A stretch of DNA of 64,000 bases. Source: Eubacterium sp. AF22-9 (GTDB lineage: Bacteria > Bacillota > Clostridia > Lachnospirales > Lachnospiraceae). Location of the stretch: positions 1-64,000 of the forward strand of contig QRVH01000003.1 in assembly GCA_003458705.1 (NCBI GenBank). Direction: 5' to 3'. The notes beneath the pieces were generated by a model that did no database searches, was not told the origin of the DNA, and saw only the letters and a program-made list of their open reading frames with translations. The position numbers were made by a program, and so were the translations under genes. Shown here one piece after another: positions 36,308 through 45,751 of this stretch (the first letter of the stretch is position 1; every line of letters begins with the position of its first letter).

Positions 36308-36891
36308 ATGTATACAGTTTGTGTATTTTCATATTCTTCTGATATTGAAACCGGTTCTGAACCAGATACATCTATTGATGTCCAGATGAAGCTCATACGC
36401 ACTTTAGCTGATATGATTGAACAGAATAATCCATATTATAATAATAAGCTGTCAGATAACACATCATTATATGGTGGTGTCGGATATGCGGTCTCAAGCC
36501 TTTCTGAATTAAAAAAAGCTATATACAGGCTTATCAGACTCTGCATATAGCTAAATGTAACATTTTAAAAGACATGATTCTTCATTACAACCAGATTTCT
36601 CTCTTCAGAATGATTGATATTAATAATCAGTACCTGCTTAAATGTGTCGTAAGTGATTATCTGGGCTCTCTCCCAAAGCATCCCAAACTCATGACTTCAT
36701 TTCTTACATATCTTGATAATGATAGAAATATGAACCAAACTGCAAAAGAACTGTTCATCCATGTCAACAGTGTTAAGTATCGTTTACAGCAGATATATAA
36801 TATCCTTCAAATCCAGCTTAACACGTCGTACGACTGGCTGCAAATTCAACTGGCTGCAATCCTTTACAGATATTTACTCAATAACAAGTAA
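36308..36891 (+). pseudogene. PucR/CdaR-type regulator, truncated and frameshifted
   Basis: The first frame has the end of a CdaR GGDEF-like domain (TSLYGGVGYAVSSLSELKK), the second a PucR-type helix-turn-helix (LDNDRNMNQTAKELFIHVNS, VKYRLQQIYNIL). The shift is near 36520, where one base would give KKAYIQAYQTLHIAKCN. The N-terminal half is missing. Overlaps the convergent cupin gene end by 18 bases. Confidence 0.75.
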
Positions 36892-37540
36892 TAAAGCCAT
36901 CTTGAACTTCTCATCTGCTGTGACACTGTGAAGTCCGTTTTTTTCAAAGCGGAAGTTCTCGCCAGCATTGATTACATAATCCTTGCCCTCGTATCCGATA
37001 GTTGCCTTTCCTTCAAGTGCAAATATAATTGCATTGCCTGGTGCACGGTGTGGTGTAAGACCTGTTCCTGCATCAAATGCCATAAGGACAAACTTCATTG
37101 AAGGGTTGCTTGCAACATCAAGATTGCTTATGCTTCCATCCTCATACTGGATAAGGTCCTTAAGTTTCATTACTTCGCCTGCTTTAACTAAATTGTTCAT
37201 TGTAATCTCCTTTTTAATAATTATTTCTGTATATACCGCTCCAGATTCGCTATCAACACCACAAAGTGTTCCACCTGGTACAATAAGCATATCACCATCA
37301 GTAAAACTCTGTCTGGCTGCATCCTCACCTGTAATAAATGATGCATCACCCTCAGCTCCGATGTAAACAGAAGTCGTATCGTAACGCTCCTGACTGATAG
37401 ATGTTCCTGCCCCCAGTGCAAAAAAATGTGATAACATTTTCTTTACCAAGCTTAGTATCTCTTGATATTGTCATACCATCTCTTGCCGGTCTGACTCCCG
37501 CAACTGTGAACACACCATCTAATGCATTGGAAGAACTCAT
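36874..37540 (-). pseudogene. Two-cupin protein, frameshifted at an A7/T7 run
   Basis: The start (MSSSNALDGVFTVAGVRPAR, behind GGAGGG) runs to ENVITFF and leaves frame at T7 (AAAAAAA at 37420-37426 on the plus strand). With six T it would read VITFFALGAGTSISQERYDT and continue through two cupin folds (VPGGTLCGVD; GLTPHRAPGNAIIFALEGKA, HSVTADEKFKMALL) to the end at 36874. About 221 residues. A restart codon exists in the second frame. Probable small-molecule or metal-binding protein. Confidence 0.7.
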
Positions 37541-37643
37541 ATGTTCATACCCTCCTTTAATGATAACACGATATGTTACTATATCATATCGACAATATTA
37601 TAGCCAACAAAAATATTACATTTTATGCATATTTATCAACCTT

Positions 37644-37799
37644 TCATGCCAGTGATACAGGAATTATACTTCTTATCATCTTATTCTGATATATAATCTC
37701 ATCCACAACCACGTTAACATCAAATGACCTTGATATATTCTGTTCGTTCAATATATCTCCTGTCTTTCCATAGAAACGCTCGCCGCTATGGTTCATCAT
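37644..37799 (-). pseudogene. Possible C-terminal remnant of an ABC transporter ATPase
   Basis: A 51-codon frame MMNHSGERFYGKTGDILNEQ then NISRSFDVNVVVDEI and IIPVSLA. The pattern resembles the tail of iron-complex (FecE/FepC-like) ATPases, but no Walker or signature motif is left. Weak assignment. Confidence 0.3.
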
Positions 37800-37907
37800 A
37801 AATGCTTCTGATGTCTGTGGGGCTTACAGGTGCTGATGCACTCAGTCTGCACACTGCGCTTGATGGTTCTGCATTCACTGAGACTGTGCCAGCTATAGTA
37901 GAAGGCG

Positions 37908-38786
37908 TTAAATTATACAGGAAGCTTTTCTGTATTTAAGAGGTGATACCCCATACATTTTCTTGAAGCTGCGTATAAAGTAGCTCACATTCTGATATCC
38001 ACTGCACATTGCAACCTCTGTAACGGAAGTTGCTGATTCCTCCAATAGCTGTCTAGCATGCTCCAGCCTGAGATGATTGATATACTGCGACAGAGTAATA
38101 TGAAAATGCTCTTTAAAGTAGCGTGATATGTATTTTTCTGACAAATGAAACTGTGCACCAAATTCCTTCAGTGAAATTTCCCTTTTATAGTTTTGCCGGA
38201 TATACGTTATCATTTCTTTTTCTATTGTGTTGGTGCCATTTGTGCCATTTTCCAGTATCAGATTATTGCTCCACATTTTCTGGATGAATTTGATGAGAGT
38301 TATTTTGGTTTCAAATTGCGCCTCTATATTTGCAGCATCTGTGTTTTCTGCGTTTTTCCCTGATATCTGTGCATTTATCTCTATCAGCCGCTCGCATATA
38401 TCTGCTGCTGTATCATTTATCTGAGGACTAATCATAAGTCTGCCTCGTTTGAGAGGGGATAGGATTGATTTTTCCATGAGATCATCCGTCTGAAATGATA
38501 TATATTCAAGAGGAAACAAAAATGTGTAATAATCTGCATCTCCTGTCGGCGAGCCCATGAAATGCAGACTGCCCGGAGATACCACAAATGTATCCTTTGG
38601 GCTTCCTATATAGTTTTCACCTGATATGGTCACATGCAGCTTGCCCTGCTTTACATATATAATTTCCAGCTCATCATGCCAGTGTACCGGAATCTGGAAT
38701 GCACGCTTTACATCACTGATATGATATTGACTGAACGGATTTTCCGGTGTGCCGTGTGGCCGGTTTTCTTTTAATTCAAAATACAT
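37908..38786 (-). CDS. AraC family regulator
   Basis: A 292-residue regulator: N-terminal cupin-like sensor (IPVHWHDELEIIYVKQGKL) and a C-terminal pair of helix-turn-helix motifs (ISLKEFGAQFHLSEKYISRY; SVTEVAMCSGYQNVSYFIRS). It is divergent from the MATE gene and may control it. Confidence 0.92.
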   Translation of the reverse strand: MYFELKENRPHGTPENPFSQYHISDVKRAFQIPVHWHDELEIIYVKQGKLHVTISGENYIGSPKDTFVVSPGSLHFMGSPTGDADYYTFLFPLEYISFQTDDLMEKSILSPLKRGRLMISPQINDTAADICERLIEINAQISGKNAENTDAANIEAQFETKITLIKFIQKMWSNNLILENGTNGTNTIEKEMITYIRQNYKREISLKEFGAQFHLSEKYISRYFKEHFHITLSQYINHLRLEHARQLLEESATSVTEVAMCSGYQNVSYFIRSFKKMYGVSPLKYRKASCII

Positions 38787-39117
38787 TTTTCTACATATTC
38801 CCTAGTCTCTTTTAATTCCCATCCGGTTTGTTTGCTGTAATAATTACATATCAACTGTTCTATATTTTAACATATTGCATGCATAAGGTGTGCATTTTTT
38901 TATTTGTTCTCTAGGATTTAGTAATAGATAAAGTAGAAATAGTACAATTTTTCCTTGAAATAATACAAGAATTATTTGTGATAATGTAATATATTGATAC
39001 ATGCAAGCTTCTCTTCTTTATATCTTCCTCTCCCAAATGAAGCTTATAACGAGAAGTTTGCTTTCATTCTGTTAATATCACAAGGTATACATACATTATA
39101 AATGAGGTAAAATCTAT
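38787..39117. other. Divergent intergenic region, AraC gene to MATE gene
   Basis: No gene seen. It is strongly AT-rich. An 11-bp hairpin with one G-U pair (GCAAGCTTCTC 39003-39013 with GAGAAGTTTGC 39051-39061) lies in the probable MATE leader. TTGAAA at about 38954 is a candidate -35, but no convincing -10 stands at 17 bases. Confidence 0.4.
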
Positions 39118-40437
39118 ATGCAGGTTCAAAGAAAAACACTTACACAGCTTTCCATTCCAATATGCTTCGAAACACTTTTTTACATGCTGGCAGGCATGGT
39201 TGACACTCTTATGCTGTCATCCGTGAGCGACCAGGCGGTTGGTGCTGTCGGCACGGCAAATACATACATCTCCGTTTTCATCATCATGTTTGGTGTCATC
39301 TCAAGCGGTATGGTTGCTGTCATGACGCAGAATATCGGTGCCGGAAAACCGGGTATAGCATATCAGGCAAGGCAGCTTGGGCTTATATTTAACGCTGTAA
39401 TAGGTGTGCTCATGGCTGTTTTTCTGGCTGTTTTTTCCGAAAATATTCTCAAAATGGTCAGCATTGCACCGGCGCTTTTTGATTCGGCAAATACTTATCT
39501 GCGCATTGTTGGAGGTGCCTGCTTTTTAAATGCTCTCATACCGATTTATTCAAGCTACCTGAGAGTTTTCGGCTACACAAAGCAGTCACTTTGGGCATCA
39601 ATTATTGGAAATGTCATTAACTTTATACTTAACGCTGTTTTTCTCTTTGTAATGCACTGGGGCGTTATGGGTGTTGCCACTGCAACGGTTATCTCACGTA
39701 TTGTCAATCTGATTATTGTTGCCACAATGGGCGCTGTGCTCATCAAGGCAAAGAACAGTCCTGAGCGCATAGCTCCCGGAAAAATTCTCGGACAGATTAT
39801 AAAGATTGGCTTTCCGTCTGCCTGTGAAACCGCACTTTACAATATCGCCATGACTCTTGTAGTGCGTTTCATGAACCAGATGGATGCTGACGGAATAAAC
39901 GTCACAGCGCGTTCCTATGCCTCACAGATTGCTAACTTTTCGTACTGTATCGGTGCTGCCTTAGCTCAGGCAAATGCCATTCTGACCGGCTGGCATATCG
40001 GTGCAAAGGAGTATGACGAATGCGATAAGGGCACTCGCAAGGCCGCTATCTATGGTGTGATTACGGCATCCTGCCTTTCTATCACATTTGCGCTTTTGGG
40101 TAACTACATTGTGCGAATCTTCACGAATGATGTACAGATGATAAACCTAGTCACAAAGCTTCTCGCCATTGATGTTGTGCTGGAGCTTGGAAGAGTCACC
40201 AATCTGGTCTATGGTCAGGCACTGAAGACAAGCGGTGATGCCGTTTTCCCGGTTGTCATTGGTGCCGTTTTCATGTACCTTGCGGCGGTCGGCGGAACAT
40301 ACTTCTTCGGACTGCATCTGGGGCTTCTCGCAGTCGGTGCTTACATCGGACTCGCAAGTGACGAGTGCATCAGGGCTGTCGGCATGGTGCTGCGCTGGAA
40401 GAGCGGAAAGTGGAAGAACAAGGGACTGGTTGATTAG
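39118..40437 (+). CDS. MATE family efflux transporter
   Basis: A 439-residue membrane protein with about 12 segments. MATE features are the N-terminal QLSIPICFETLFYMLAGMVD with DTLM, GAVGTANTY, and the second-half repeat IGFPSACETALYNIA. It exports cationic drugs or metabolites using sodium or protons. GAGGT lies nine bases before the ATG. Its codon use appears more GC-rich than its neighbours, so transfer is possible. Confidence 0.93.
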   Translation: MQVQRKTLTQLSIPICFETLFYMLAGMVDTLMLSSVSDQAVGAVGTANTYISVFIIMFGVISSGMVAVMTQNIGAGKPGIAYQARQLGLIFNAVIGVLMAVFLAVFSENILKMVSIAPALFDSANTYLRIVGGACFLNALIPIYSSYLRVFGYTKQSLWASIIGNVINFILNAVFLFVMHWGVMGVATATVISRIVNLIIVATMGAVLIKAKNSPERIAPGKILGQIIKIGFPSACETALYNIAMTLVVRFMNQMDADGINVTARSYASQIANFSYCIGAALAQANAILTGWHIGAKEYDECDKGTRKAAIYGVITASCLSITFALLGNYIVRIFTNDVQMINLVTKLLAIDVVLELGRVTNLVYGQALKTSGDAVFPVVIGAVFMYLAAVGGTYFFGLHLGLLAVGAYIGLASDECIRAVGMVLRWKSGKWKNKGLVD

Positions 40438-40498
40438 AATATTCGGTGCTTTGTGCTGTGTTTCGATTTGTGAAACCGATTCAAAAGTCAAGTTCCTC

Positions 40499-41317
40499 TT
40501 AAAAATTAAATGTTTCTGGGTCAGAACCGTGTTTTTCGTTCTTGTTAAGCTTATTTATGGCGTTCATATCATCCTCAGACAATTCAAAATCAAACACGTC
40601 AAAATTAGAAATAATTCTTTCCTGATGCGTTGACTTTGGAAGTACAATTATTCCTCTCTGAAGCTCCCATCTTAAAACAATCTGTGCAGGTGTCTTACCA
40701 TACTTGTCAGCCAGTGCAATAATCACCTCATTTTCAAGTGTTCCTGCTCCGTTGCCTCCAAGTGGGCTGTAGGCTTCTATTGCAATACCATTCTTCTTAG
40801 CATATTCAACATTTTCAATATTAGCATAATAAGGATGAATCTCAATCTGGTTAACCGCTGGTACAACTGTCCAGTTTTCACTGAGAGTCTCAAGATGGTG
40901 AACATTGAAGTTACTTACACCGATTGCCTTGATTTTGCCAGCCTTGTACAGGTCCTCCATATCTGCCCACGCCTTCTCATATCCTTTAGCTGGCCAGTGA
41001 ATCAGGTACAAGTCTATGTAATCAAGTCCCATGTCTTCCAAGGTCTGTAAAAATGCTTCTTTAGTTCTTCCCTGTCTAATATCCTCATTCCAAAGCTTAG
41101 TTGTAACAAATATATCCCTTCTGTCAACGACACTCATACGTATGCCTTCGCCTACGCTTTTTTCATTGCCGTAAACCTTAGCTGTATCAATATGTCTGTA
41201 TCCAGCCTCAATCGCCCACTTTACTGCATTAGCTGTATCAGCTCCGTCTGGTGTTCTAAAAACACCAAGACCTATCTGTGGAATTTTAACTCCATTATTT
41301 AATGTAATATAATTCAT
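40499..41317 (-). CDS. Aldo/keto reductase
   Basis: A 272-residue AKR of the 2,5-diketogluconate reductase type. Catalytic residues: D and Y in HIDTAKVYGNEKSVG, K in TTKLWNED, H in LIHWPAK; NADPH region at VLPKSTHQERIISNFDVFDF. The ATG at 41315-41317 (MNYITLNNG) is downstream of GGAG. Stands alone. Confidence 0.94.
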   Translation of the reverse strand: MNYITLNNGVKIPQIGLGVFRTPDGADTANAVKWAIEAGYRHIDTAKVYGNEKSVGEGIRMSVVDRRDIFVTTKLWNEDIRQGRTKEAFLQTLEDMGLDYIDLYLIHWPAKGYEKAWADMEDLYKAGKIKAIGVSNFNVHHLETLSENWTVVPAVNQIEIHPYYANIENVEYAKKNGIAIEAYSPLGGNGAGTLENEVIIALADKYGKTPAQIVLRWELQRGIIVLPKSTHQERIISNFDVFDFELSEDDMNAINKLNKNEKHGSDPETFNF

Positions 41318-41418
41318 ATAATTCAAATCTCCTTTATCTGTTTTCTTTCATTTTACACCATGTAAACGTTCCACTTCAATTATAATATTGAGTCCTCTTA
41401 CCTCAAAATTGATATGAA

Positions 41419-41482
41419 AAAATAGGACTTAAATCATTCAAGCCCTTGTTTTATAAGGTTTCTCTTGATTTAGTCCTATTTT
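41419..41482 (-). terminator. Terminator of the ktr/kdp operon
   Basis: AAAATAGGACTTAAATCA (41419-41436) pairs with TTGATTTAGTCCTATTTT (41465-41482), with one bulge. The minus strand continues with TTTTTTCATAT. It lies 160 bases after the KdpE-like gene. The remaining DNA to 41644 shows nothing else. Confidence 0.8.
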
Positions 41483-41644
41483 AACGTATGCCCCTTTTAT
41501 AATTAAAGGATATCTGTGAGCATTATTTTTCCATTCATTTAAAAATAAATCTGCTTATCTGGTTAAATATCCAATATAATTAATCTCCATATATTTTATG
41601 GTTATATTATACACCGTTTTACATTTTTATGAGGAAATCCATAA

Positions 41645-42343
41645 TTATACTCTTAGCATTCTGTATCCTATACCGATATGCGTCTGTATATACTGCGGGG
41701 AATTGACATCTTTTTCAATTTTCTTTCTTAATGTTGCCATAAATACTCTAAGTGATGCCAGATCATTTTCCCATGAACTGCCCCATATATTCTTAGTAAT
41801 ATAAGTGTAAGTCAGCACTCTTCCGACATTTCTTGATAATAATATGAGAAGCTTATATTCAATAGGTGTAAGATGCAGCTCCTCTCCATTCAGATATGCA
41901 CAGCCAGCCGCATAATCAATTTTTAAATCTCCATTCTCGAATACACTTGTATTCTGAGTCATATCCGTCTGCATAAGCGACAGTCTTCTTACTGTTACAC
42001 GTAATCTTGCAAGAAGCTCATCTACTGAAAACGGCTTTGTAAGATAATCGTCTGCCCCTGCATCAAGTGCTTCTATCTTATCCGCATCTTCAGTTCTTGC
42101 GCTTATAACAATTATTGGTGTATTAGTCCATGTTCTTATCTTTTTTATAACTTCCACCCCATCTATATCAGGAAGACCTAAGTCTAGCAGAATTATATCA
42201 GGATTATGTGATGCGGTCTGTGAAATAGCACTCTCTCCATTCACAGCAGTTAAATACCTGTAATTATTAGTTTTTAATGTTGTTGTTATGAGATTTCTTA
42301 TTGGTGAATCATCCTCAACTACAAGAACCTGTGTTTTATTCAT
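41645..42343 (-). CDS. KdpE-like response regulator
   Basis: A 232-residue OmpR-family regulator: receiver with phospho-Asp in IILLDLGLPDIDG, then K in DYLTKPFSVDELLAR; C-terminal winged helix (HLTPIEYKLLILLSRNVGRV, RVFMATLRKKIEKD). Overlaps the kinase gene by eight bases. Likely binds the 11-bp repeats at 45729-45750. Confidence 0.92.
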   Translation of the reverse strand: MNKTQVLVVEDDSPIRNLITTTLKTNNYRYLTAVNGESAISQTASHNPDIILLDLGLPDIDGVEVIKKIRTWTNTPIIVISARTEDADKIEALDAGADDYLTKPFSVDELLARLRVTVRRLSLMQTDMTQNTSVFENGDLKIDYAAGCAYLNGEELHLTPIEYKLLILLSRNVGRVLTYTYITKNIWGSSWENDLASLRVFMATLRKKIEKDVNSPQYIQTHIGIGYRMLRV

Positions 42344-43424
42344 TTAAATGTACCTCACTTAAACTGCAGTTGAATTCAAAAATGCATCCATGTGGTGTAT
42401 TATCCCTTAATTCCAGTTCACTTCCATGTGCATTTATAATAGTTTTACATAAAGATAACCCAAGTCCGAGACTTCTTCTGTTATCTGCGATTTCATTGTT
42501 ACAGGTAAAAAATGTATCAAATACATTTTCTTTCATGTCATCAGGTATTCCCGCGCCATTATCTTCAATGGATATAATTACATATCTGCCTTCTTTTCTT
42601 GCTTTAATATATATATCAGAGCCTTCCTGTGTATACTTTATCGCATTATCGACTATATTAATAATAACCTGTATTATAAGTCTGGCGTCCATTTTCACAA
42701 GAATCAGTTCTTTGCCGCAATCCACATGTATTTTATGTTCACAGCTTTTTCTGTTGATATGTTTTAACGCTTCAGCAATAACTTCATCTATCAGCTGGTC
42801 AGACATATTAAGAGTTACTGTTCCATCCTCAAATCTTGTTACAAACAATATATTCTCTACAAGACTGATTAACCATTCTGAATCATCATATATATCTGTA
42901 AATATCTGCTCTCTCGTATCATTATCAAGCTTATCATAATTGTACATAAGATTATTGGCATTACCTGATATTGATGTGAGTGGTGTTCTTAAATCGTGTG
43001 AAATCGTCCTTAAAAGATTAGCCCTTAACTGTAGTGTCTTTTCCCTGTAAGCAGCCTGTTCTGACATACGAACATGTTTTTTCAGTTTAGATGCCAAAGT
43101 TCCTGTAAGCATTGACGCAGCAAGCATAATAACACATGTGAGCGGATATCCTGTGTCATATGTATGAAAAGTAAATCTTGGTTCTGTCAGGAAGAAATTC
43201 ATCAGAACAACACTTACAAGCGAACCCGCCACACTCCAGATATATCCATTAGTGAATATCGAAAGCAAAAGCACGCACAGAAGATATACCATAGTAACAT
43301 TTGATTCTGTAAATCCAATATATATAAGCAGCATTCCTATTACTGTTGCAATGCTTAAATAGCCTATTGTTATTAAGAATTCTTTTACAAGTTTTTTCAA
43401 TGTCTTTTCCGTTATAATTACCAC
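42336..43424 (-). CDS. KdpD-like histidine kinase lacking the N-terminal KdpD/USP part
   Basis: A 362-residue kinase. Four membrane helices of the DUF4118 type (about 15-105), HisKA H-box in LLRTISHDLRTPLTSISGN, and an ATPase domain with N box IVDNAIKYT, G1 DNGAGIP and GLGLSLCKTI. Full KdpD has about 900 residues; the first 400 (KdpD and USP domains) are absent. The start is GTG at 43424. It presumably senses potassium or ionic stress. Confidence 0.9.
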   Translation of the reverse strand: MVIITEKTLKKLVKEFLITIGYLSIATVIGMLLIYIGFTESNVTMVYLLCVLLLSIFTNGYIWSVAGSLVSVVLMNFFLTEPRFTFHTYDTGYPLTCVIMLAASMLTGTLASKLKKHVRMSEQAAYREKTLQLRANLLRTISHDLRTPLTSISGNANNLMYNYDKLDNDTREQIFTDIYDDSEWLISLVENILFVTRFEDGTVTLNMSDQLIDEVIAEALKHINRKSCEHKIHVDCGKELILVKMDARLIIQVIINIVDNAIKYTQEGSDIYIKARKEGRYVIISIEDNGAGIPDDMKENVFDTFFTCNNEIADNRRSLGLGLSLCKTIINAHGSELELRDNTPHGCIFEFNCSLSEVHLNE

Positions 43425-43455
43425 CTTATTTTATTTTGTATATAATAACACATTT

Positions 43456-43647
43456 TCAATTTAATAATCTCTTTTTTTCGTTATCATCACTTTCATTCAA
43501 TACAGCATTCATTGTATCTTTGTCATTGGTTCTTCTTGTTCTGTTCATAAATCCGTCTATTTTATTCATAACATACCATCCTGCTGCCATAAATAATAAT
43601 ATCACAACTATCAGTATTATTATAATTAATCCCGTCTTCATGCTCAT
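43456..43647 (-). CDS. 63-residue membrane protein in the potassium operon
   Basis: One N-terminal membrane segment (LIIIILIVVILLFMAAGWYV) and a charged cytoplasmic tail (MNRTRRTNDKDTMNAVLNES). It lies between the KtrA-like and KdpD-like genes, 11 bases after the former. Unknown; may modulate transporter or kinase. Confidence 0.7.
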   Translation of the reverse strand: MSMKTGLIIIILIVVILLFMAAGWYVMNKIDGFMNRTRRTNDKDTMNAVLNESDDNEKKRLLN

Positions 43648-43658
43648 GCCCCCTAATC

Positions 43659-44309
43659 TTAAACCTTAAAGCATTTTTTCAGATTTTTATAATCTCCTAA
43701 CACAAGTAATGTAATATCTTCTGTAAGTACAATATCTGGTTCAACATTTACATTTATTGAGTCATTATGCTTTATAGCCATTATGTTTACTCCATATTTT
43801 TTTCTTATATCAAGTTCAATAATACTTTTTCCTAACCACGACTCAGGAACTTCCACTTCAAGAATTGCATGAGTATTATCCAGTTGTATTAAATCAAGAA
43901 TATGGTCCGCAGTATAGCGTACTGCAGCCCACTTTGCTTCGTGTTTTTCAGGATATACAACCGCATCTGCACCATTACGCAGCAGGAATTTTTCCTGTAC
44001 ATCCCGCTCAGCTCTTGATACCACATATCTGGCGCCAAGTTCCTTTAACAGCGATGTTGTTTCCAGCGAATTCTGAAAACTGTCACCAATTGTCACCATA
44101 CACACATCAAAATTTCCAACACCTAATGATTTTAAAAATTCAGCATTCGTGCTGTCTCCAATCTGTGCATTTGTGACTATATTCATAACATCGTTAATTC
44201 TGGTCTCATCAATATCAACTGCCATCACCTGATGTCCAAGCTGATTAAGCTGCATAGCCATATGTTTTCCAAATCTTCCGGCTCCTATAAGTAATACATT
44301 CTTTTTCAT
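43659..44309 (-). CDS. ktrA: KtrA/TrkA-type potassium channel regulator
   Basis: A 216-residue RCK protein: nucleotide loop LLIGAGRFGKHMAMQL with acidic end VMAVDIDE, and a C-terminal RCK_C (TrkA_C) domain (about 135-216). Such subunits gate KtrB by ATP/ADP or c-di-AMP binding. It is nine bases after the KtrB-like gene. Confidence 0.92.
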   Translation of the reverse strand: MKKNVLLIGAGRFGKHMAMQLNQLGHQVMAVDIDETRINDVMNIVTNAQIGDSTNAEFLKSLGVGNFDVCMVTIGDSFQNSLETTSLLKELGARYVVSRAERDVQEKFLLRNGADAVVYPEKHEAKWAAVRYTADHILDLIQLDNTHAILEVEVPESWLGKSIIELDIRKKYGVNIMAIKHNDSINVNVEPDIVLTEDITLLVLGDYKNLKKCFKV

Positions 44310-44318
44310 ATTGTGCTC

Positions 44319-45653
44319 CTATCCTATATTAATCTTTTCTTCAGGAAATTTTGAATAGCTGTTTCCATTTCCAGAAAAAGCAGCATATATTAAAGTAAGA
44401 CCACCAACTCTGCCCATAAACATAAGAATAATAAGAACAATTCTTGACAATATTCCAAGCTGTGGAGTAATACCTAATGTCAATCCGACCGTACCTACTG
44501 CTGATGCTGTTTCAAAAAGACATTTTCCTATTGAAATTCCATCTGTGACATTTATAATAAATGCGCCTGTAACAAATAATGTAATGTACATCATAGCTAT
44601 TGTAGCTGCATTTTTAACTGTATCGTTATCTATTCTTCTTTCAAAAAAATGAATATTCTTATTCCTCTTAAATGTTGCAACCATGTTTCCCATAAGAACT
44701 GCAAATGTAGTTGTTTTCATACCACCTGCTGTTGAACCTGGTGAACCACCTATAAGCATAAGAATTATCATAATCATTACAGATGCCTGTTTCATTGCAT
44801 TAAGGTCAACCGTATTAAATCCAGCAGTCCTTAATGTCACTGATTGAAAAAGCGCCTTAAATACAGGCATTCTCTCGCTTCCAGTCATCATATCATTTAT
44901 CATAAATATAATTGCAGGTACTGTTATAAGAACGGCTGTTGTAACAATTATTAATTTGCTCTGCATCTTATATCTTTTAAAATGATACTTATTATTCTTA
45001 ATATCTTCCCACGTAACAAATCCAATTCCACCTATCACAATAAGAAGCATCAATGTAATATTAATAACAGGATTACAGGCATATGTCGTCATTGAAGCAA
45101 ATTGATTATCCGCTGTTCCTAGCACATCAAATCCTGCATTACAGAATGCTGATATTGAATGAAATATTGCAAACCAGATTCCTTTCAATCCATAATCCCG
45201 GCAGAATACCGGCATCATAAGCAATGCTCCTGATAATTCTATAATGAATGTTCCTTTTAATATAAATCCAGTAAGTCTGACTACTCCTCCAACCACCGGT
45301 GCTGACACAGATTCCTGCATAAAGCTTCTCTGCATTAAAGACACTTTCTTTCCTGACAATAAAGAAAATGCAATGGCAACAGTAATTACGCCAAGTCCTC
45401 CTATCTGTATAAGCGTAATTATTACAAGCTGCCCAAATGAAGACCAGTAACTTCCTGTATCCAGTACTACTAATCCGGTTACACATACCGCTGATGTAGA
45501 AGTAAATAATGCATCACTAAACGGTGTTACACAGCCACTGGCTGATGAAACCGGCAGCATAAGAAGCAATGCTCCTAATATGATTAATCCACCAAATCCA
45601 ATTGTTATAACCCGGAATGATGACAAATGTTTTCTTATCCTGTTGTCAAACAT
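44319..45653 (-). CDS. ktrB: KtrB/TrkH-type potassium transporter
   Basis: About 444 residues with the four-fold pore-loop architecture: TSTSAVCVTGLVVLDTGSYW, SAFCNAGFDVLG, SVTLRTAGFNTVD and ETASAVGTVGLTLGI carry the selectivity glycines. It takes up K+ (with Na+) together with KtrA. I choose the ATG at 45651-45653 (MFDNRIRKHL) behind AAAAGGGG; the longer frame would read through the leader hairpin. Confidence 0.92.
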   Translation of the reverse strand: MFDNRIRKHLSSFRVITIGFGGLIILGALLLMLPVSSASGCVTPFSDALFTSTSAVCVTGLVVLDTGSYWSSFGQLVIITLIQIGGLGVITVAIAFSLLSGKKVSLMQRSFMQESVSAPVVGGVVRLTGFILKGTFIIELSGALLMMPVFCRDYGLKGIWFAIFHSISAFCNAGFDVLGTADNQFASMTTYACNPVINITLMLLIVIGGIGFVTWEDIKNNKYHFKRYKMQSKLIIVTTAVLITVPAIIFMINDMMTGSERMPVFKALFQSVTLRTAGFNTVDLNAMKQASVMIMIILMLIGGSPGSTAGGMKTTTFAVLMGNMVATFKRNKNIHFFERRIDNDTVKNAATIAMMYITLFVTGAFIINVTDGISIGKCLFETASAVGTVGLTLGITPQLGILSRIVLIILMFMGRVGGLTLIYAAFSGNGNSYSKFPEEKINIG

Positions 45654-45661
45654 AAAAAATT

Positions 45662-45711
45662 CCCCTTTTCTAACATAATTGAAATCTACCAGAATTATGT
45701 TAAAAAAGGGG
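45662..45711 (-). promoter_or_regulatory. Long leader hairpin covering the ktrB ribosome site
   Basis: CCCCTTTTCTAACATAATT (45662-45680) and AATTATGTTAAAAAAGGGG (45693-45711) pair in 18 of 19 positions around a 12-base loop. On the minus strand the 3' arm contains AAAAGGGG, the ribosome site of ktrB, and is followed by AATTTTTTATG, so it could block translation or act as an attenuator/terminator. Confidence 0.8.
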
Positions 45712-45720
45712 TTAAGCATT

Positions 45721-45750
45721 TTTATATGATATTAAGATTATATTAAGATT
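45721..45750 (-). promoter_or_regulatory. Probable ktr promoter with tandem response-regulator boxes
   Basis: On the minus strand AATCTTAATAT occurs twice in direct tandem (plus 45740-45750 and 45729-45739), an 11-bp period as bound by OmpR-family regulators. CA and then TATAAA (45721-45726), a candidate -10, follow. There is no good -35 hexamer, as expected for an activated promoter. The likely regulator is the KdpE-like protein of the same operon. Confidence 0.6.
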
Positions 45751-45751
45751 A

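Noticed and set aside
37800..37920. Plus-strand open stretch GADALSLHTALDG... before the AraC gene end
   Set aside because: Short, no start codon or ribosome site, and no recognisable family; probably chance or an unidentifiable scrap.
38941..39061. Riboswitch in the MATE gene leader
   Set aside because: Only a simple 11-bp hairpin is seen; no motif of a known aptamer (guanidine, preQ1 or others).
41318..41400. MerR-type long-spacer promoter before the aldo/keto reductase gene
   Set aside because: TTGAAG and TAAAAT are near the right distance, but there is no convincing dyad between them.
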